NCBI GenBank assembly: GCA_964505555.1
Contig: CAZDIO010000036.1
Location: forward strand, 1-5,712
Reading direction: 5' to 3'
Source of the DNA: CAZDIO01 sp964505555
GTDB lineage: Bacteria > Bdellovibrionota_C > UBA2361 > SZUA-149 > CAZDIO01
Length of the DNA stretch: 5,712 nucleotides
Shown piece by piece: positions 5,686 through 5,712 of this stretch; position 1 is the first letter of the stretch, and each line of letters starts with the position of its first letter. A program made the translations under genes and the position numbers. The notes beneath the pieces are model-generated. The model saw only the letters and a list, made by a program, of their open reading frames with translations. It was not told where the DNA came from and made no database searches.

Positions 5686-5712
5686 TTAGAAACCCGCCCC
5701 GCCTTCGTTTTC

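Overview
The window looks like chromosomal DNA of a Gram-negative bacterium with an AT-leaning but mixed base composition. It carries a membrane-anchored lytic transglycosylase, haem and phosphatidylethanolamine biosynthesis genes, and an exosortase/EpsI pair, all of which imply an outer membrane and exported surface polymers or proteins. The lineage cannot be fixed from the sequence. The mixture of an exosortase, a delta-proteobacterial-looking HNH endonuclease remnant and a Bacteroidota-looking enoyl-CoA hydratase would suit a delta-proteobacterial-type or candidate-phylum genome, but that is a guess.

Layout. Bases 1-50 hold the end of an interspersed-repeat-like sequence that runs off the left edge. 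On the minus strand, read right to left, come an enoyl-CoA hydratase/isomerase-family gene (2882-3637), phosphatidylserine decarboxylase psd (1995-2822), hydroxymethylbilane synthase hemC (1090-1998, sharing 4 bases with psd), a 315-base gap with a long inverted repeat, and a lytic transglycosylase (49-774). A divergent intergenic region (about 3638-3787) separates these from a plus-strand pair: an exosortase (3788-4693) and an EpsI-type DUF3485 partner (4690-5370), also joined by a 4-base ATGA overlap. The right end (5371-5712) has no intact gene. It holds a repeat-like motif and, on the minus strand, a C-terminal remnant of an HNH endonuclease.

How the parts work together. psd and hemC are translationally coupled, and the hydratase 59 bases upstream probably shares their transcript, although the three act in different pathways (phospholipid, tetrapyrrole and acyl-CoA metabolism). 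Exosortase plus EpsI form a two-gene processing module of the kind linked to PEP-CTERM protein sorting and exopolysaccharide secretion; no PEP-CTERM substrate or polysaccharide gene is visible here. The least ordinary features are the hydratase's missing first catalytic glutamate and its Bacteroidota-like character, the 17-bp hairpin with an internal hexamer duplication, the repeat motif found just after two different stop codons, and the HNH remnant. I did not find convincing evidence of a wholly new system.
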